Part shown: positions 1 to 9,449 of the stretch, piece after piece
Position numbering within the stretch: the stretch's first letter is position 1
Layout: every line of letters starts with the position of its first letter
Assembly: GCF_000422305.1 (NCBI RefSeq)
Contig: NZ_KE383816.1
Coordinates: forward strand, 298,566-362,565
Reading direction: 5' to 3'
Length of the DNA stretch: 64,000 nt
DNA from: Luteimonas mephitis DSM 12574
GTDB lineage: Bacteria > Pseudomonadota > Gammaproteobacteria > Xanthomonadales > Xanthomonadaceae
Notes under the pieces: generated by a model
Databases searched by the model: none
The model's input: the letters and a program-made list of their open reading frames with translations, nothing else
Told to the model about the DNA's origin: nothing
Position numbers and translations under genes: made by a program

Positions 1-504
1 CAGCGCTACGCCGCCGAAGCGTTCGACCGCTTCCGCGCCGACGCCGTCACCGCCAATCCATACCTTGGCCGCGACTCGGTGCAGCCCTTCCTCGACCGCA
101 CCGACAGGGGCGTGGTGATCCTGTGCCACACCTCCAATCCCGGTGCAGGCGACTTCCAGGACCTGCTGGTCGACGGCCGTCCGCTCTACCAGCACGTTGC
201 CGAACGCGTCGCCCGCGACTGGAACGGCCACGGCAACTGCGCGCTGGTCGTCGGCGCGACATGGCCGGAGCAGTTGCGCGAAGTACGCGCGATCGTCGGC
301 GACATGCCGCTGCTGATCCCCGGCGTCGGCACCCAGGGCGGCGACGTCGCGGCCGTGGTGAACAACGGCCTTGCCGCGGACGGCGCCGGCCTGCTGGTCA
401 GTTCCTCGCGCGCGATCCTGTATGCCTCATCGGGCGACGATTACGCCGAAGCCGCAATGTCAGCTGCGAAGTCGCTGCGCGACGAGATCAACCGCCACCG
501 TTGA
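1..504 (+). CDS. pyrF: Orotidine 5'-phosphate decarboxylase, 5'-truncated
   Basis: C-terminal 167 residues of a PyrF of the longer, type 2 class; the frame is open from base 1, so the start lies outside the window. PyrF decarboxylates OMP to UMP, the last step of de novo pyrimidine synthesis, in the cytoplasm. Visible family features are the segment [19 protein letters not shown], then [12 protein letters not shown] near the phosphate-binding end and [10 protein letters not shown]. It ends with TGA and converges on pncB across a repeat-bearing gap. Identity is firm; length cannot be judged. Confidence 0.9.
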   Translation, partial: QRYAAEAFDRFRADAVTANPYLGRDSVQPFLDRTDRGVVILCHTSNPGAGDFQDLLVDGRPLYQHVAERVARDWNGHGNCALVVGATWPEQLREVRAIVGDMPLLIPGVGTQGGDVAAVVNNGLAADGAGLLVSSSRAILYASSGDDYAEAAMSAAKSLRDEINRHR

Positions 505-520
505 TCACCAGGCCTTTGCT

Positions 521-660
521 GGCGGCGGCTTCAGCCGCGAGCTTCCGTCAGGAACCTCGGCCAGTCGAAAACCGCGACTGAAGTTGCTTCCCCAGAATGA
601 AGCGCTTCCCGGTTCACCCGGACCCTCGCCCGGGAACTCGCGGCCAAAGCCGCTCCTGCA
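521..660. repeat. Inverted pair of REP-like palindromes between pyrF and pncB
   Basis: Left arm 521-545 contains GGCTTCAGCCGCGAGCTT. Right arm 634-660 is the same type of sequence in opposite orientation (minus strand GCAGGAGCGGCTTTGGCCGC). The pair fills the gap between two convergent genes. It resembles the short REP families common in Xanthomonadaceae genomes and may act as a transcription end or mRNA stabiliser. No gene is seen in 505-678. Confidence 0.6.
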
Positions 661-678
661 GGCCCGCCTTCCCGCGTC

Positions 679-1851
679 CTAGCCGCCTTCGACCGGCAGC
701 CCGAACACCTGTCGCAGGTATGCCAGATAACCGGGGTCGTCGCACATTCCCTTCCCCGGCGAATCGCTCACTTTGGCCACCGGCTGGCCGTTGCAGCGGA
801 CCATCTTCATCACGATGTTCAGCGGCGTCGGGCCAAGGTCGTTGGTCAGGTTGGTCCCGATGCCGAAGGCGACCTTGCAGCGATTGCGGAAATGCGCATG
901 CAGGAGCAGTACCTTGTCGATGTCCAGGCTGTCGCTGAACACCAGGGTCTTGGCACGCGGGTCGATCCGCAGCGACTGCAGGTGCGCGATCACCCGCTCG
1001 CCCCAGGCGAACGGATCGCCGGAATCATGGCGGATGCCGTCGAACAGCTTGCAGAAGTACAGGTCGAAATCACGCAGGAAGGCCTCGATCCCGACCACGT
1101 CCGACAGCGCCACGCCGAGATCGCCGCGGTACTCCTGCGCCCACGCCTCGAATGCGGCCTTCTGCGAATCCACCAGCCGTGGCCCCAGCGCCTGGAAAGC
1201 CTGCAGGAACTCGTGCGCCATCGTCCCATGCGGGACAAGGTCGAACTCGCGCGCGAACAAGACGTTGCTGGTCCCGGCGAATTGCGGACCGAGCGCATCG
1301 CGCAGCAACGGCAGGATCCGCGCCTGCCAGTCGCGCGAATAGCGCCGCCGGGTGCCGAAGTCACTGATCGTGCAGGCGGGCTCGGCGCGCAGCCGCGCGA
1401 TCTTGGCGTCGAGCCGGCGCAATCCCTCGGCTTCGTCGGCGGGCGACTGGTGGCGGAACCAGACTTCGTTGACGATCGCCAGCAACGGTACCTCGAACAG
1501 GATCGTGTGCAGCCACGGCCCCTCGACCTCCAGCACGATCTCGCCCGGCATCTCGTTCGACGGCTGGAGTACGACACGCTTCGCATCGAGATGGAACAGG
1601 CCGAGGAAGTCCACGAAGTCCGGCTTGAAGTAGCGCAGCCCGCGCAGCCAGGCGAGTTCGCCGGCTTGCAGGCGCAGCGTGCACAACGCGTCGATCTCCG
1701 CGCGGATCTCGTCGACGTGCCTTGCCAGGTCGATGCCCGGCGTGCGGCATCTGAAGCGGTACTTCGCGTGCGCCGCCGGGTGCTGGTGCAGCACCGCCTG
1801 CATCATCGTGAACTTGTACAGGTCGGTGTCGAGCAAAGACTGAACGATCAC
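679..1851 (-). CDS. pncB: Nicotinate phosphoribosyltransferase
   Basis: 390 residues. PncB makes nicotinate mononucleotide from nicotinate, PRPP and ATP in the NAD salvage (Preiss-Handler) pathway. The N-terminus ([15 protein letters not shown]), central RRRYS and ISDFGTRRR segments, GTSNVLFA, and the C-terminal phosphate-binding stretch ([20 protein letters not shown]) fit the family. The start chosen is GTG at 1851, which overlaps the TGA of the upstream glycosyltransferase (GTGA), so the two are probably translationally coupled. The frame stays open far upstream, but those residues do not belong to the family. It is last in a three-gene minus-strand group. Confidence 0.9.
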   Translation of the reverse strand: MIVQSLLDTDLYKFTMMQAVLHQHPAAHAKYRFRCRTPGIDLARHVDEIRAEIDALCTLRLQAGELAWLRGLRYFKPDFVDFLGLFHLDAKRVVLQPSNEMPGEIVLEVEGPWLHTILFEVPLLAIVNEVWFRHQSPADEAEGLRRLDAKIARLRAEPACTISDFGTRRRYSRDWQARILPLLRDALGPQFAGTSNVLFAREFDLVPHGTMAHEFLQAFQALGPRLVDSQKAAFEAWAQEYRGDLGVALSDVVGIEAFLRDFDLYFCKLFDGIRHDSGDPFAWGERVIAHLQSLRIDPRAKTLVFSDSLDIDKVLLLHAHFRNRCKVAFGIGTNLTNDLGPTPLNIVMKMVRCNGQPVAKVSDSPGKGMCDDPGYLAYLRQVFGLPVEGG

Positions 1852-2768
1852 GACGCACCGGTCCGGAGGTTCGCGGCCAGGATAGCCGGAAACCGCGACG
1901 TCCAATGCAGCCAGATCGCCAGCCAGACGCCAGCGCGAACGGCAACGTTGCGGCGCGGCGCCTCGAACCTGCGGAAGTAGCGCCAAAGCCCGCGATGCTT
2001 GTGCCACTCCGAAAATCCTGGCCGCGATCGGCTGGACACGCCGCGCACGTGCACCACGCGCACGTCGTTGGCCACGGCGACGGTCGCGCCCGCGATCCGC
2101 GCACGCCGGCACAGGTCGAGGTCCTCGACGTGCAGGCGGTAGCCTTCGTCGAAACCATCGATCCGCTCGAACAGCACGCGCGGCAGCAGCATCAGCGCGC
2201 CGGAGATCGCCTCGACTTCCTGCAGCGCACGCGTGTCGTCCGCCGCCACGTCGAGCGGCCGGCCGCTGCCGGAGCGCAGCGGGCCGCGCAGCATCGCGCC
2301 GAAGTCGGGATCGTTGCGCCGCGCGGCACCGTCGCGCACGCCTGACGGATCGACCAGATCGGCACCGAGCAGCACCTCGCCTTCGCATGCCCGGGCATGC
2401 GCGAGCAGGCGCGCAAGCGCGTCCGGTTCCACCAGGCAGTCGGGGTTGACGAAGGCCAGCCACGGCGCGTCGCTGTCGCGTGCGCCCTGGTTGCAGGCAA
2501 CGGCAAAACCGGGGTTGTCGGGGTTGCCGATGAAATGCACGCGCGGATCGGCGGCGGCGTGGCGCTGCACGATCGCCAGCGTGTCGTCACGCGAACCGTT
2601 GTCGACGACGCGGACCTGCGAGACACCGGCCGCCGCGCGCAGGCGCGACAGGCAGTCATCGATCGTGGCGGCACTCTCGTGGGTGACGACGACCGCGGCG
2701 GTGCCGTCGCCCGTCAGTCCTTCGATCGATTCCGCCATCGGCTCGCCGGTCATGCTCGACGCGCCCAT
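1848..2768 (-). CDS. Glycosyltransferase family 2
   Basis: 306 residues. It is a GT-A fold sugar transferase with [15 protein letters not shown] at the start, [10 protein letters not shown] near residue 50 (nucleotide-sugar binding), [11 protein letters not shown], and [11 protein letters not shown] as the DxD-like metal site. This pattern is typical of rhamnosyltransferase-like GT2 proteins acting on cell-surface polysaccharides at the cytoplasmic face. The ATG at 2768 has a GGAGG eight bases upstream and lies one base after the stop of the preceding gene. It overlaps pncB by 4 bp. The sugar and acceptor cannot be told from sequence. Confidence 0.8.
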   Translation of the reverse strand: MGASSMTGEPMAESIEGLTGDGTAAVVVTHESAATIDDCLSRLRAAAGVSQVRVVDNGSRDDTLAIVQRHAAADPRVHFIGNPDNPGFAVACNQGARDSDAPWLAFVNPDCLVEPDALARLLAHARACEGEVLLGADLVDPSGVRDGAARRNDPDFGAMLRGPLRSGSGRPLDVAADDTRALQEVEAISGALMLLPRVLFERIDGFDEGYRLHVEDLDLCRRARIAGATVAVANDVRVVHVRGVSSRSRPGFSEWHKHRGLWRYFRRFEAPRRNVAVRAGVWLAIWLHWTSRFPAILAANLRTGAS

Positions 2769-2769
2769 G

Positions 2770-3765
2770 CTAGCGGCCTCCGGCGCGCTGCGAGGCTTCG
2801 ACTGCGCCCGCTTCGTCCGATGCCGGCGGTTCATCGGTTGGAGCCTCGCCGGGACTTCCTTCGTCGCCGGCCGACGGCTCGACGCCGGTTTCGACGCCAT
2901 CCGCACCACCCGCGTCATCGTCCTCGTCCTGCGCGGAGAACAGGTCGCGCTGTGCCGCCGGCGCATCCACTTCCCGCTCGCGCTGCGACAGCGCTTCGCG
3001 CATCGCGGCCAGCGGATCGTGCATCAGGAAGTTCGCCAGCCGCGCATGCCACGCCGGCCAGCGCGCGGCCAGCACGTCGAGGTCGCCGTCGGCGGGACCG
3101 CCTTCGCCGCCGCGCGCGACGAAGGCGGTTTCACACAGCGCGTTGCGCCAGCCCAGGCCCGACAGCCGCAGCGACAGGTCGATCAGCGCCGCGTACCACG
3201 ACGCGTAGCTCGCGGCGTCGAGTCCGCCGGCCTTTCGCCGCGCGCTGCCGCGCAGGATCACCGCGTGGTCGACCGCAGCCGGCAGCTCCGGGTGCCGCGG
3301 CGGCATCGACGCCGCCGCCCGCGCCACGCGCCCGAGGTCGGCGGGAATCGCCATGACCTCGCCGCAGCGCGGCCACGCGGCGGCTTCGCCGGCATTGCAC
3401 CAGGGCGTGGCGGTGGCGATGGCGGCATCCCTCGCGAAGCAGGCGGCCAGCTGCACCGCCCAGCCCGGTGCGGGGATCGCATCGGGTGCCAGCACGATCA
3501 CGTCGGCGTCGCCGCAGGCCTGGAGCATCTCGTCCAGGTGCGCGACCTGGCCGATCGACCGCGGGCGCCGCGTGTAGTCGGCGCGCAGCGGCGTGCGCGC
3601 GATCCAGCGCTCGATGATCGCGTAGCCGCGCGGCCCCGACTGCCCATCGTCGGCCAGCCACACCCGCGTGCCCGCGGGCGTGCCGGCATCCAGCGCGGCC
3701 AGGCAGGCATCGAGGGCGTCGTCGTCGACGCCGACCGGGAGCAGCACGACCGGCAGTTCCGTCAT
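2770..3765 (-). CDS. Glycosyltransferase-like protein with acidic C-terminal tail
   Basis: 331 residues. The first ~230 residues look like a divergent GT2 domain: VVLLPVGVDDDALDACLAAL, then VWLADDGQSGP, then DVIVLAPDAIPAPGW. The last ~70 residues are a low-complexity, acidic and probably disordered tail rich in D, E, G and P. No signal peptide or membrane segment is visible. It lies between gspD (19 bp upstream) and the GT2 gene (1 bp), so it is probably co-transcribed with them. Function is unproven; enzymatic activity could be lost. Confidence 0.6.
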   Translation of the reverse strand: MTELPVVLLPVGVDDDALDACLAALDAGTPAGTRVWLADDGQSGPRGYAIIERWIARTPLRADYTRRPRSIGQVAHLDEMLQACGDADVIVLAPDAIPAPGWAVQLAACFARDAAIATATPWCNAGEAAAWPRCGEVMAIPADLGRVARAAASMPPRHPELPAAVDHAVILRGSARRKAGGLDAASYASWYAALIDLSLRLSGLGWRNALCETAFVARGGEGGPADGDLDVLAARWPAWHARLANFLMHDPLAAMREALSQREREVDAPAAQRDLFSAQDEDDDAGGADGVETGVEPSAGDEGSPGEAPTDEPPASDEAGAVEASQRAGGR

Positions 3766-3784
3766 GCGGCGCCCCGCGCGTGCA

Positions 3785-6010
3785 TCACTTCTTCCGTTTC
3801 GGGTTCAACGGTTCCATGGCGCGGAAGCGACGGCTGTATTCGTCGGTCAGGTCGGCGGCTTCCTCTGCGCTGCGGATGATGACGGGCGTCAGCAGGATGA
3901 TGACCTCGCTTCGGCCCGTACTCGACTTCTGCTGGCCGAACAGGCCACCAATGATCGGGATCCGGCTGAGGCCGGGGAAACCACTGGAGCCGCGCCCTAC
4001 TTCGTCGCGAATCAGGCCCGCGAGCATCACGGTGTCGCCGCTGCGTACCGCGGCCTCCGTCTTGAGCTTGCGGGTGTCGACGCGCACGTTGCCGTTCTTG
4101 TCCGGCACGTTGCCCGGCGTGCTGACCTCCTGCACGATGTCGAGGAACACCATGCCGTCCTTGGTCACGCGGGGGCGCACGTTGAGGATGGTGCCCGTTT
4201 CCATGTACTGCACGTTGTTGTAGACGCCGGTGCTGCCGGTGCCGGGATCGAATGAAACCGAGGAAATCGGGATCTTGCTGCCCACATTGAACGTGGCCTC
4301 GGCGTTGTTCCGCACCATCACCGAAGGCGACTGCAGGATCTGCACGTCGGTCACCTCGTCAAGCGCATTGATCACCGCGGCTGCATTGCGGCCAAGGAAG
4401 GTCCAGCTCAGTCCGCCTCCCGTGGTGGTGGCGGGCAACACGCTGCCGGCAATGGTGCTCCAGGTGTCACGACCCACGGCATTGGGCAGGCCGGCGTCGG
4501 TCACCGCCCGTTCGAAGTACCAGTTGACGCCGTACTTGAGATCTCCGGTGAGCGTGACCTCGGCGATCTGCGCTTCGATGTGCACCTGCATCGGCATCAC
4601 GTCGAGACGCTCGACCACGTCGCGGATCGACTTCCACGCGCGCGACGTCGTGCGCACCAGCAGGGTGTTGGTCTCGTCGACCGCCGACACGCCGACGCGG
4701 TCGCCCTCGACTTCCAGCGTCACGCTGCCGTTGCCACCCTGGCGCGGATTGAGGCGCAGCGAACCTTCGCCCAGGCCACCGCCCGCGCCCCCGCTGTCGC
4801 CCCCCATGCTGCCAACGTCGCCTGCGCCCAGCGAATCGCCGTTCCTGTCGCCGCTGCCCGAACCGCTGATGGAGTAGGCGTCGGAACCGGGCATCAGCGA
4901 AACATTGCCGTCGCCACCGGTGCTCCGGCCGCCACCACTGCTGCCGCCGCCGAACACCTCGGACAGGCGGTCGGCCAAGTCCTTGGCCTTGATGTACTTG
5001 AGCTCATACGAGAACAGCTGCACCCCGGCGCCGGCGCCGTCGATGCGCTCGAGCCACTGCTGGATCTGGTCGAGGTAGCTGGCCTGCGGGGTGATCACCA
5101 GCACCGCATTGGCGCCTTCCAGCGGCATGAAGCGGAACATGCCGGCGACCGGCGTCTTGCTCTGCTCGCCGAACACCTTCTCCAGATCCTGCACCACCTT
5201 GCTGGCCTTGCCGTTCTGCAGCGGGAACACGCCCACCGACATGCTCGACATCCAGTCGACGTCGAAGATCCGGATCGTGCGCAGGTAGTTCTCGAGTTCG
5301 GTGCGGCTGCCGGCGACGGTGATGACGTTGCGGCCCGGATCGACGTTGACGATGGAATTCGGACGCGCGTAGGGCTTGAGGATCTTCTCCATCTCGGTAG
5401 CCGAGATGTACTGCAGCTGCACCACCCGCGACTCGAACCCGCGCGCATTGACCGGCGAACCGGTGCGCGGCGCCACCGCGCCGGTGGCCATCGCGGTGTC
5501 GGCCGGCACGATGTTGTAGCGGCCGTCGCTGTAGATCATGCGGGCGTTGTTCCAGCCCAGCACCATCTCCAGCAGGCTCAGCGCCTCGGCCGGGCTGACC
5601 GGCTTGGAGGTCACGTAGGTCACCGTGCCCTGCACGCCCGGCGCGATGACGTAGTTCTGGCCCAGCATGTCGCCGAGGATCGCCTTGATCACCGCCTGCA
5701 GCGATTCACCTTCGAAGTTGAAGGTGGTTTCGCCGGTGGTGCCGACGAGGTTGGGCGGCGTCGAAGCGGCCACCGCGCTGTTGATCGTCTGCCCGCTGCC
5801 GCGGCGGATCTGCGCCTGCGGCAGTCCGGCGTCGGCCGCGGCCAGTTCCTCGGCCACCACGGGGCCTGCCGCACTCGCGTGGCCGGCACCGGCCACGGCA
5901 GCACGGTCGCCCTGCCGGCTCAGCTCGGGGGCGGGCATCGTGGAGCAGCCCGCCAGCAGGGTGGCGAAGAGGGCGGCGGCGAACGCCTTGATCAGGGAAG
6001 GTTGATTCAT
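3785..6010 (-). CDS. gspD: Type II secretion secretin GspD (XpsD)
   Basis: 741 residues. It is the outer-membrane gated channel of the Xps type II secretion system. A lipoprotein signal (LFATLLAGC, lipobox Cys about residue 22) is followed by periplasmic N0-N3 domains. A glycine/serine-rich loop of about 80 residues lies inside the last N domain (about residues 355-435). The C-terminal secretin domain has VQILQSPSVMVRNN, the GTILNVRPRVT core strand and a conserved end (GFPGLSRIPIIGGLF, EVIILLTPVII). The lipid anchor fits the Xanthomonas type, in which XpsD can reach the outer membrane itself. It is the last xps gene in the operon. Confidence 0.95.
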   Translation of the reverse strand: MNQPSLIKAFAAALFATLLAGCSTMPAPELSRQGDRAAVAGAGHASAAGPVVAEELAAADAGLPQAQIRRGSGQTINSAVAASTPPNLVGTTGETTFNFEGESLQAVIKAILGDMLGQNYVIAPGVQGTVTYVTSKPVSPAEALSLLEMVLGWNNARMIYSDGRYNIVPADTAMATGAVAPRTGSPVNARGFESRVVQLQYISATEMEKILKPYARPNSIVNVDPGRNVITVAGSRTELENYLRTIRIFDVDWMSSMSVGVFPLQNGKASKVVQDLEKVFGEQSKTPVAGMFRFMPLEGANAVLVITPQASYLDQIQQWLERIDGAGAGVQLFSYELKYIKAKDLADRLSEVFGGGSSGGGRSTGGDGNVSLMPGSDAYSISGSGSGDRNGDSLGAGDVGSMGGDSGGAGGGLGEGSLRLNPRQGGNGSVTLEVEGDRVGVSAVDETNTLLVRTTSRAWKSIRDVVERLDVMPMQVHIEAQIAEVTLTGDLKYGVNWYFERAVTDAGLPNAVGRDTWSTIAGSVLPATTTGGGLSWTFLGRNAAAVINALDEVTDVQILQSPSVMVRNNAEATFNVGSKIPISSVSFDPGTGSTGVYNNVQYMETGTILNVRPRVTKDGMVFLDIVQEVSTPGNVPDKNGNVRVDTRKLKTEAAVRSGDTVMLAGLIRDEVGRGSSGFPGLSRIPIIGGLFGQQKSSTGRSEVIILLTPVIIRSAEEAADLTDEYSRRFRAMEPLNPKRKK

Positions 6011-6019
6011 GCGTGCACT

Positions 6020-6829
6020 CTACGGTTTGTTGCCGGGCGAGGACGATTTCATCTCGTCCTGCCGCAGCTTGGCGCGCCGGGCTTCGATGCGCTTGCGGAT
6101 GGCTTCGATCTGGTCGGACGACGCGCGGTTGTCCGGTTGCCCGGCCTTGTCGGGGGGCGTGCCCGGGCGCTGCGTGCCGGTGCCGGCCGTGCCGCTCGCG
6201 ACGGGCATCGGTGTCCCCATGCCCGCGTCGTCGACCATCGGCGGCGCTTCGGCCGCGGGCGACGCGGCGTCGGCATCCATTGCCGACGCCGGCGTCGGTG
6301 TCGACATCACCGTCGGCGGCGCGCCGCCCTCGCCGTTGAAGACCCGCAGGTCGAGCTTTCGTTCGCCCTCGGGGCCCTCGAACACGGCCTTGCGTGGTTC
6401 CAGCGAGACCAGCCGCCAGCCCGGCGCGGATTCGGGCGCGTTGCCCACCCGCACCCGCACCGGGTCGCCGCCCTCGGCGGGCTGCAGGATGGCCATGCGG
6501 AAACCGGGCGCGATCAGCACGCTGGTGAGCACGTAGTCGAAGCCGCGCTTGCCGTCGTCCTCGCCGTCGGGATTGATCACGAACGGCTGCGGGCGACGGT
6601 TCTCGGAGAACAGCGGGCGGCGTCCGATCTCGGCGTACTGCGGCAGCGGGCCTAGGCGTTCGGGCGGCGGCTTGCCGGCCTGCGGCAGCGGCTGCAGCAG
6701 GGCCGGATCCTCGGGCAGCGACGCCACGCTGCCGCCCATGCCCAGCAACGCCAGCAGCCAGGCGCACAGCGCCCAGGCCGCGGTTGCGCCGAGCAGCCAG
6801 GTCTTGGCGCTGGCGCTGTCAGCGCGCAT
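6020..6829 (-). CDS. xpsN: Type II secretion protein XpsN (GspC-like linker)
   Basis: 269 residues. It has one N-terminal membrane helix (WLLGATAAWALCAWLLALLGM), a periplasmic domain with GRRPLFSENRRP and a homology-region-like fold, a Pro/Ala-rich linker and a charged, probably helical C-terminus (IEAIRKRIEARRAKLRQDE). In Xanthomonas, XpsN takes the place of GspC and links the inner-membrane XpsL-XpsM complex to the secretin. The ATG at 6829 lies within the end of gspM (11 bp overlap), and gspD starts 9 bp after its stop. Assignment rests on position in the xps order and on architecture. Confidence 0.8.
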   Translation of the reverse strand: MRADSASAKTWLLGATAAWALCAWLLALLGMGGSVASLPEDPALLQPLPQAGKPPPERLGPLPQYAEIGRRPLFSENRRPQPFVINPDGEDDGKRGFDYVLTSVLIAPGFRMAILQPAEGGDPVRVRVGNAPESAPGWRLVSLEPRKAVFEGPEGERKLDLRVFNGEGGAPPTVMSTPTPASAMDADAASPAAEAPPMVDDAGMGTPMPVASGTAGTGTQRPGTPPDKAGQPDNRASSDQIEAIRKRIEARRAKLRQDEMKSSSPGNKP

Positions 6830-7439
6830 CGGCGGGCGCTCCCGGCGGCGGCTGCAGGTAGCCGTAAAGATCGAAGCTGGCGTCGAGCCCACCGCTGCCC
6901 TGCCCGTCGCCGTTGGCGCGCGAACGGAAACTGCCCAGGGTCAGTATGTTGAGGTTGTCGACGAACAGCCGCGGCGAACCGCCTTCCAGCGAATGCAGCA
7001 CCGCGGCCAGTTCGGGATTGCCGCAGCGCAGCCGCACCTGCACGGCGACGCGCGGGAAGCGCTGCTGGCGTGCCTCGGTCAGCGGCGAGCGGTTGATGAT
7101 CGCGCAGCTGCGGTTGCCGGGGCTGGCTTCGAGCACCGCGGTCTCGAGCCGCTGCACCAGCGCCGAGGTGGCCAGTTCGGGGCTGCGCTGGGGCATGAAC
7201 CCCGGCATCCGCGCCGATTCCGCCCGCAGGGCCTGCAGGCGCTTGCTCACTTCCGGCGCCTGGCGCAGTTCCATGCGCGCGCGCAGGTCGCGCTGCTGGA
7301 GGTCGCCGATGCGGCCGTCGACTTCCAGCATCGGCAGCGTCCACCACGGATGCACGAGCACCAGGTAGGCCAGGCCGAGCAGCGCGGCGAGGATGCCCAG
7401 CGCCAGCCAGCGGTCGCGGTCAGGGTTGGCGGCGCGCAT
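6819..7439 (-). CDS. gspM: Type II secretion protein GspM (XpsM)
   Basis: 206 residues. It is a bitopic inner-membrane component of the assembly platform: a short charged N-terminus (RAANPDRDRW), one membrane helix (LALGILAALLGLAYLVLVHP), then a periplasmic region with heptad-like spacing and a ferredoxin-like end. It partners GspL. Its start at 7439 overlaps the end of gspL by 20 bp, so translation is probably coupled. Confidence 0.85.
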   Translation of the reverse strand: MRAANPDRDRWLALGILAALLGLAYLVLVHPWWTLPMLEVDGRIGDLQQRDLRARMELRQAPEVSKRLQALRAESARMPGFMPQRSPELATSALVQRLETAVLEASPGNRSCAIINRSPLTEARQQRFPRVAVQVRLRCGNPELAAVLHSLEGGSPRLFVDNLNILTLGSFRSRANGDGQGSGGLDASFDLYGYLQPPPGAPADAR

Positions 7440-8598
7440 CGGCCTTGCCTCCGTCAGTGGCAGGCGCGGGCTCGATGGCGAGCTGCGCGGTCATGGTGAA
7501 GCGGTCGCGGTGGGTGCGCGGGTCGGGCTGCAGCGCGCCGGTCAGCGCCGGCGAGCGCCACAGCTTCGAGGTTTCCAGCTGCCCGACCAGCGCCGAGGCC
7601 TGGCTGCTCTGGCCGATCAGCAGGATCTGGTCGCCCTCGATCGAGAGCTTCTCGAGATACGTCGAATCGGGCAGCCGGCGGCCGAGTTCGTCGAGCACCT
7701 CCACCGTCGTCGGCCGCGCCGCGCGGGTGCGCTGCAGGAACGCCATGCCTTCGACCAGGTCGACCAGCTGGCGCTTTTCGGTGGCCACCTGGCGCGCCTG
7801 CCGCGCGCGCGCGTCTGCCTGATCGGCAAGGGCGTCGGCCACGGCGCGGCGGTTGGCGAGCACCTGCCACATCGCCATTGCGACGGCGGCCACCGCCAGC
7901 GCGGCGAACGCCCAGTTCCACACGCGCCACGGGTCAGCGCGACGGTGTCGGCGGGCGCTGGCCAGCAGGTTGATGTTCAGCGGCCTGCCGTCGTCGCCGG
8001 CCATGTCGACGCCGGCGATGGTGCCGTCCAGGCTGCCCAGCGATGCCAGCGCGGCGTCGAGCGTAGCCCGCGGCACGGCGACGAGTTCGGCTTCGATCTG
8101 GTCGCCGCTGCGCGACACCACGCCCGCATCGAAATGCACGTCGGCGGCGGCGAACGGCGTCTGCCGGTCGATCTCGAACGCGACCACGTCGCGCAGGCGT
8201 TCGGCAGCGGCGGCGGGAAACGCGAGCCGGCGGCGCAGCCCGGCACCGGCGGGCAGCAGCAGCCAGCGCGGCTTGTCGGCCACGCGCGGCGCCAGCAGCG
8301 AGGCAAGCAGTTCGTCGCCCTGCGCGGCTTCGTGCCCGGTCCACGGCAATGCCGCGATGTCCTGCACGCCGTCGCCGCGCTCCAGCGCCAGCCGCAGCTC
8401 GCTGCCGGCCAGCTGCAGCAGCACGCGCTCGTGGGCGAGCCCGAGCAGCGTGCGCAAGCGCGGCGGCAGCCAGCTGGCGAGCGCCTGGGTCCACCAGGTC
8501 CAGAATCCGCCGAGGCCCGGGCGCAGGCGGCCGCCCGCCCGCCCGAGGCGCTGCCGGAGCGAAAGGGTCGCAGACTGGTTGTCGACTGCCGCCGTCAT
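7420..8598 (-). CDS. gspL: Type II secretion protein GspL (XpsL)
   Basis: 392 residues. A cytoplasmic actin-like domain (about residues 1-240; PRWLLLPAGAGLRRRLAFP, VVAFEIDRQTPF) binds the GspE ATPase. A single membrane helix (about residue 250, WAFAALAVAAVAMAMWQVL) and a periplasmic coiled/ferredoxin-like end follow. The start ATG at 8598 forms an ATGA overlap with the stop of gspK; an in-frame ATG at 8625 exists but is inside gspK. Confidence 0.9.
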   Translation of the reverse strand: MTAAVDNQSATLSLRQRLGRAGGRLRPGLGGFWTWWTQALASWLPPRLRTLLGLAHERVLLQLAGSELRLALERGDGVQDIAALPWTGHEAAQGDELLASLLAPRVADKPRWLLLPAGAGLRRRLAFPAAAAERLRDVVAFEIDRQTPFAAADVHFDAGVVSRSGDQIEAELVAVPRATLDAALASLGSLDGTIAGVDMAGDDGRPLNINLLASARRHRRADPWRVWNWAFAALAVAAVAMAMWQVLANRRAVADALADQADARARQARQVATEKRQLVDLVEGMAFLQRTRAARPTTVEVLDELGRRLPDSTYLEKLSIEGDQILLIGQSSQASALVGQLETSKLWRSPALTGALQPDPRTHRDRFTMTAQLAIEPAPATDGGKADARRQP

Positions 8599-9449
8599 CG
8601 TGGTGCCGTGGCTCCCTGTTCCCATCGCAAAGCGGTGTATGTCGAACCGGGTACGGTTCCGATCCCCGCGCGCACGACGACCCTCAAGATTGCCTGACGG
8701 CCATTCGGGAGCCGCGCGCGGCTGTCGATACTATACGTGCCGCTGCCGCCACCCAAGAACGCGTCTTCCGGCGATGGTGCGCGGGCATTGCGCCTGGCAA
8801 GGATCGGAGCCGGATCCTCGCCCATCGCCTGCAGCACCGGCGCCGCGGCGAACTGCGGATCCGGACGCCCCTGGCCGCTGTAGACGGTCAGCAACGGCGC
8901 CACCTTCGCGTAGATTTCCGGGGTCATCCCAAGCACCTGCTCGACTTCGGCCACGGTGTCGAACGGCGCATCCTTGGCACCCCACGGCAACCCGGCGCTG
9001 GCGTAGGCCGGGTCCTCGGCGCCGCCCTGCGGCTGGGTGAGGTCGTCGCTGTCGCGCCAGTCGGCGATCGCCGCGGCGATCGCGCCCGCATCGGCCTGGT
9101 TGACGCCGAGCACCGTGAACAATCGCCCCAGCAGGTCGACATCCGCCGCGTTGAGGTCGACCTTGCCGGATTCGTCTACCACCTCGATCCGCACGTGCGC
9201 GCCGCCGAACGCCCAGTCATAGGGCCGGCCATCGGGTTGCCAGCGCTGTTTCGGATCCGATTCGGCCAGCCGGGTCAGCGCGTACTCCACGCCCGCGCGC
9301 GCGGCCTGCTCGGCGACCACGCCGCGGCTGAGCGTGCGGCCCTGCAGCTTCTCCATCTGCGCGGTCAGCGCGAACGCGCCCACCACCGCGGCCAGCAGCA
9401 TTGTCAGCCACGTCACCAGCAACAATGCGATGCCCCGCTGGCGCCTCAC
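8595..9449 (-). CDS. gspK: Minor pseudopilin GspK (XpsK)
   Basis: 284 residues. It is the tip pseudopilin of the type II pseudopilus. The leader is short and basic (RRQRG), followed by the cleavage site and hydrophobic helix (IALLLVTWLTMLLAAVVGAFAL). The position-5 Glu is absent, as is usual for GspK. The large alpha domain has DLNAADVDLLGRLF. The GTG at 9449 overlaps the stop of gspJ (GTGA). Unlike H, I and J it carries no repeat in its leader, which makes it an internal control for the repeat finding. Confidence 0.9.
   Translation of the reverse strand: MRRQRGIALLLVTWLTMLLAAVVGAFALTAQMEKLQGRTLSRGVVAEQAARAGVEYALTRLAESDPKQRWQPDGRPYDWAFGGAHVRIEVVDESGKVDLNAADVDLLGRLFTVLGVNQADAGAIAAAIADWRDSDDLTQPQGGAEDPAYASAGLPWGAKDAPFDTVAEVEQVLGMTPEIYAKVAPLLTVYSGQGRPDPQFAAAPVLQAMGEDPAPILARRNARAPSPEDAFLGGGSGTYSIDSRARLPNGRQAILRVVVRAGIGTVPGSTYTALRWEQGATAPR

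Noticed and set aside
4580..6655. Long open frame (691 codons) on the plus strand across gspD and xpsN
   Set aside because: It is the antisense of well-identified genes in GC-rich DNA, where such frames arise by chance; it has no family motif.
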